7,477 nt of DNA, taken from contig JAAZOZ010000312.1 of NCBI GenBank assembly GCA_012797505.1, positions 1 to 7,477 on the forward strand. Reading direction: 5' to 3'. Positions 5,625 through 7,477 of this stretch are shown piece after piece. Each line of letters opens with the position of its first letter. The first letter of the stretch is position 1. The stretch is from Smithella sp. GTDB taxonomy: Bacteria; Desulfobacterota; Syntrophia; Syntrophales; Smithellaceae. A model generated the notes under the pieces. It was not told where the DNA came from. It did not search any database and worked only from the letters and a program-made list of their open reading frames with translations. A program made the position numbers and the translations under genes.

Positions 5625-6855
5625 TCATCTTCTGGTCCGGTTTGATTCCGCCCTTTTCCACAACTTCAAGGACATCGATTTTGACGGTGCATATTTCCTT
5701 AAATATCTTCTTGAAGTTATTCTCCCAACCATCGGAATTTACTTGAGAATTTATATTCTCGACCCGCAGCGTCAAAACGTCTTCATGGCCTTTGCGACTA
5801 ACGATGGCCTGGAGGGGAAGGCCATCGAATTTGGCGGAAAGCAGCTTCATCTGACTGGGAGCGATAAAAAGACCGCGGACTTTTACGGCGTCTCCCGCTC
5901 TGCCCGCGATTCCCGCCAGCCGGAAGGATGTCCGGCCGCAGGAGCATTTCTTTGTAATCAGCCGGGATAAATCGCCTGTACCGAAGCGCAGAAGAAAGAA
6001 AATGTTGTTGAGGCGTGTCACGACCACTTCACCCAGTTCGCCCGGCGCGACATTTTTCCCCGTTGCCGGGTCAACAATTTCCACAATCGTTTCCTCGCAG
6101 ATGTGCCAGCCGGATTTCGCACAGCATTCGTAGGCCACGTCCCCCACTTCGGTGGCGCCGTACATCTGAAAGGTTCTGATTCCGTGCTCTTTTTCAAACC
6201 TCTGCCGCAGCGAAGGCAGGAGCGGCTCCGCGGCAAAGCAGGCCTTCTTGACGCGAAAATCTTTTTTAAAATCAAAACCCAACTCTTTGGATTGGTCGAT
6301 GATGGACGCGAGGAAACTCGGCGTGCCCACATAGGCCGTCACGTTGAGGTCCCGGATGAGCTGAACCTGAATCTGCGACGAGGATGTGCCGGAGGGAACC
6401 ACCGTCGCGCCTACTTTGCGCAGACCGTTGTGGAACGTGAGACCCGCCGCCACCAGATGATAGGAAAAGGCGTTGAGCGCGATGTCCTTCGGCCCGATGC
6501 CGGCCGCGAAAAACGCCCGTGCCCAGAGATCATCGGTTTCGGATAAATGCGGCTCGTACACCGGCCCCGGAGAGGTGAAAACGCGGTCGACGGCGACGTC
6601 AGGGTTTTCCAGCCCTGCGTAGGGCGGCTTCTGCATCTCCATTTCCACCAGTTTCTCCCGGGAAGTTACCGGCAGAATTTCCAGATCCTCACGGGTTTTT
6701 ATCCGGGCGGGATTGATTTTGTTCGCGTCCAATATTTTGCGGAGCGCGGGCGACTTCTGATAGCCCAGCCTAACCATGCGCGCCAGGAGCCTGTCCTGTC
6801 GGGATTTTCTTTCTTCAATACTCCAAGCTTCTTTTTCATCGTATAACCGCTTCAT
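5602..6855 (-). CDS. PaaK-like adenylate-forming enzyme (phenylacetate-CoA ligase family)
   Basis: A 417-residue cytoplasmic member of the phenylacetate-CoA ligase branch of the ANL superfamily, close to the usual length of about 430. Such enzymes activate a carboxylic acid with ATP and usually pass it to CoA. MYGATEVGD (231-239) is the A5 motif, FGTGDLSR (291-298) contains the A7 TGD, and CSCGRTSFRL then RAGDAVKVRGLFIAPSQ (319-335) are the family's signature before the C-terminal domain. The A3 phosphate loop, normally Ser/Gly/Thr-rich (SSGTTG-like), reads TSPGPVYEP (94-102). The C-terminal catalytic lysine cannot be placed with confidence (K405 and K409 are candidates). The substrate is unknown and ligase activity is not assured. 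GAGG seven bases before ATG 6855 supports the start. It lies 18 bp downstream of the 59-residue gene and may be in its operon. Confidence 0.92.
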   Translation of the reverse strand: MKRLYDEKEAWSIEERKSRQDRLLARMVRLGYQKSPALRKILDANKINPARIKTREDLEILPVTSREKLVEMEMQKPPYAGLENPDVAVDRVFTSPGPVYEPHLSETDDLWARAFFAAGIGPKDIALNAFSYHLVAAGLTFHNGLRKVGATVVPSGTSSSQIQVQLIRDLNVTAYVGTPSFLASIIDQSKELGFDFKKDFRVKKACFAAEPLLPSLRQRFEKEHGIRTFQMYGATEVGDVAYECCAKSGWHICEETIVEIVDPATGKNVAPGELGEVVVTRLNNIFFLLRFGTGDLSRLITKKCSCGRTSFRLAGIAGRAGDAVKVRGLFIAPSQMKLLSAKFDGLPLQAIVSRKGHEDVLTLRVENINSQVNSDGWENNFKKIFKEICTVKIDVLEVVEKGGIKPDQKMIIDLRTW

Positions 6856-6873
6856 ACCCTTCCCTCTGATGGT

Positions 6874-7053
6874 CTAATCATGCGTCCAGTGTCCAAGCGC
6901 CTTTGCCGTTCGCCGAACCGTATCGTTGTTTCGATTTTTTTTCAGGATATCCCTCCCCGCACTCGATCTTGCAAGCGAAAGACACGCCTTTCGCAATTCA
7001 TTGACCAGCTTTAGACGATGAGCGACAACTTCGGGACTCATATCAATCTTCAT
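6874..7053 (-). CDS. Small protein of unknown function paired with the nucleotidyltransferase
   Basis: A 59-residue basic, mainly helical protein beginning MKIDMSPEVVAHRLKLVNEL. I do not recognise a named family. A helix at about 6-30 (V-x-x-RLKLVNELRKACLSLA) is followed by a Lys/Arg-rich stretch (ILKKNRNN) and a C-terminal helix. No membrane segment, HTH or HEPN motif is visible. Start ATG 7053 is chosen over the upstream in-frame ATG 7083 because AGGAG (7062-7066) stands eight bases before it; the extension would also lie deep inside the upstream gene. It overlaps the nucleotidyltransferase by 11 bp, implying translational coupling. A partner or antitoxin-like role to the nucleotidyltransferase is possible but is only inferred from position. 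Confidence 0.75.
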   Translation of the reverse strand: MKIDMSPEVVAHRLKLVNELRKACLSLARSSAGRDILKKNRNNDTVRRTAKALGHWTHD

Positions 7054-7477
7054 GTTCCAGACTCCTGAGGTATTCAATATCATCCAAATCCTGCCCTGCC
7101 TTGCGCATGGATTTCAGCAGAATCAGACCCTGTGGAGAAACCACTTTCAACGGGTGTCCTTTCCAATCAACGGTAAGACGCGTCTCCCACGCCTGACGGG
7201 TTTCCGGGGTTGCCAAGAGCAAATCCACAATAAAATATTCCCCTGATTTTTTGTCCGCCTTGCTCAGCCGGTGAATAATAACCGCCCCCTGATTGAATTT
7301 CATCGGCGCAGAACTCATGGTATAGCCGATTTTTTGCAGCACTATCTTGGTTTTCGAAAGAAAATCCGGAAGAATCATCATATCAATATCGAGCGTTGCC
7401 CTTGGCTTTGCATAAATGGCAATGGCCAATCCGCCGCACAAGGCGTAATCAATGCCCGCTTGGTCCAATTTCAGAGA
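7043..7477 (-). CDS. AbiEii-like nucleotidyltransferase, 5' end beyond window
   Basis: An open frame runs off the right edge; 144 C-terminal residues are visible. YALCGGLAIAIYAKPRATLD followed by IDMMI gives the nucleotidyltransferase signature: a GG loop and a D-x-D metal-binding pair. A third acidic residue is likely in FIVDLLLA. The end, VVSPQGLILLKSMRKAGQDL then DDIEYL, is the lysine/aspartate helix typical of AbiEii/MNT-type proteins. Such proteins transfer nucleotides to RNA or protein targets and include toxins of abortive-infection and toxin-antitoxin systems. A TTG at 7468 is in frame, but the sequence before it (SLK) still fits the family, so the true start is outside. Its stop overlaps the start of the 59-residue gene. 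The fold is confident; toxin activity is inferred. Confidence 0.88.
   Translation of the reverse strand, partial: SLKLDQAGIDYALCGGLAIAIYAKPRATLDIDMMILPDFLSKTKIVLQKIGYTMSSAPMKFNQGAVIIHRLSKADKKSGEYFIVDLLLATPETRQAWETRLTVDWKGHPLKVVSPQGLILLKSMRKAGQDLDDIEYLRSLEHED

Noticed and set aside
6103..6846. Two consecutive + strand open frames opposite the PaaK-like gene
   Set aside because: They are antisense to a well-supported family member with conserved motifs and have no credible ribosome binding sites or family resemblance.

Overview
The window is a gene-dense bacterial chromosome segment of moderate GC. The short zinc-ribbon form of ribosomal protein L28, a secreted caspase-like protein with a beta-sandwich N-terminus, a PaaK-like adenylate-forming enzyme and a type II toxin-antitoxin module together suggest an anaerobic Desulfobacterota-type organism (the old Deltaproteobacteria). 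That assignment is an inference from gene types, not a match to a known genome.

Left part (1-1222). The 3' end of a gene that resembles the C-terminus of a 6-phosphofructokinase is followed by rpmB on the + strand. rpmB meets, tail to tail, a minus-strand gene of 262 codons; their two stop codons share the tetranucleotide CTAG. The 262-residue protein carries His/Asp/Glu residues spaced much like the metal ligands of the zinc-dependent phospholipase C / P1 nuclease superfamily.

Middle-left (1348-3371, minus strand). A toxin-first type II toxin-antitoxin pair (RelE/ParE-fold toxin, then an antitoxin with a Phd-like N-terminus and an HTH) overlaps by ATGA. Its promoter lies so close to the toxin ATG that the transcript should be nearly leaderless, and it is covered by four hexamers repeated every 11 bp, a probable operator. 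Upstream lies a caspase-family (C14) gene with an intact His/Cys dyad. Its ribosome binding site and signal-peptide-like start are in a different reading frame from the rest of the protein, so it carries an apparent frameshift.

Centre (3372-5624, + strand). A short divergent promoter region separates the caspase gene from recJ, which is complete with all DHH/DHHA1 motifs and a strong sigma70-type promoter. recJ is followed after 9 bp by a small two-helix membrane protein.

Right part (5602-7477, minus strand). A compact co-directional run starts beyond the right edge: an AbiEii-like nucleotidyltransferase (5' end cut off), a 59-residue protein overlapping it by 11 bp, and 18 bp later a PaaK-like adenylate-forming enzyme with a non-standard phosphate-binding loop. 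The last gene converges on the membrane-protein gene with a 23-bp overlap.

No tRNA, rRNA, CRISPR array, insertion sequence or clear intrinsic terminator was seen. The least explained items are the 11-bp-phased operator, the frameshifted caspase start, the metal-site pattern in the 262-residue protein, and the nucleotidyltransferase/small-protein pair.
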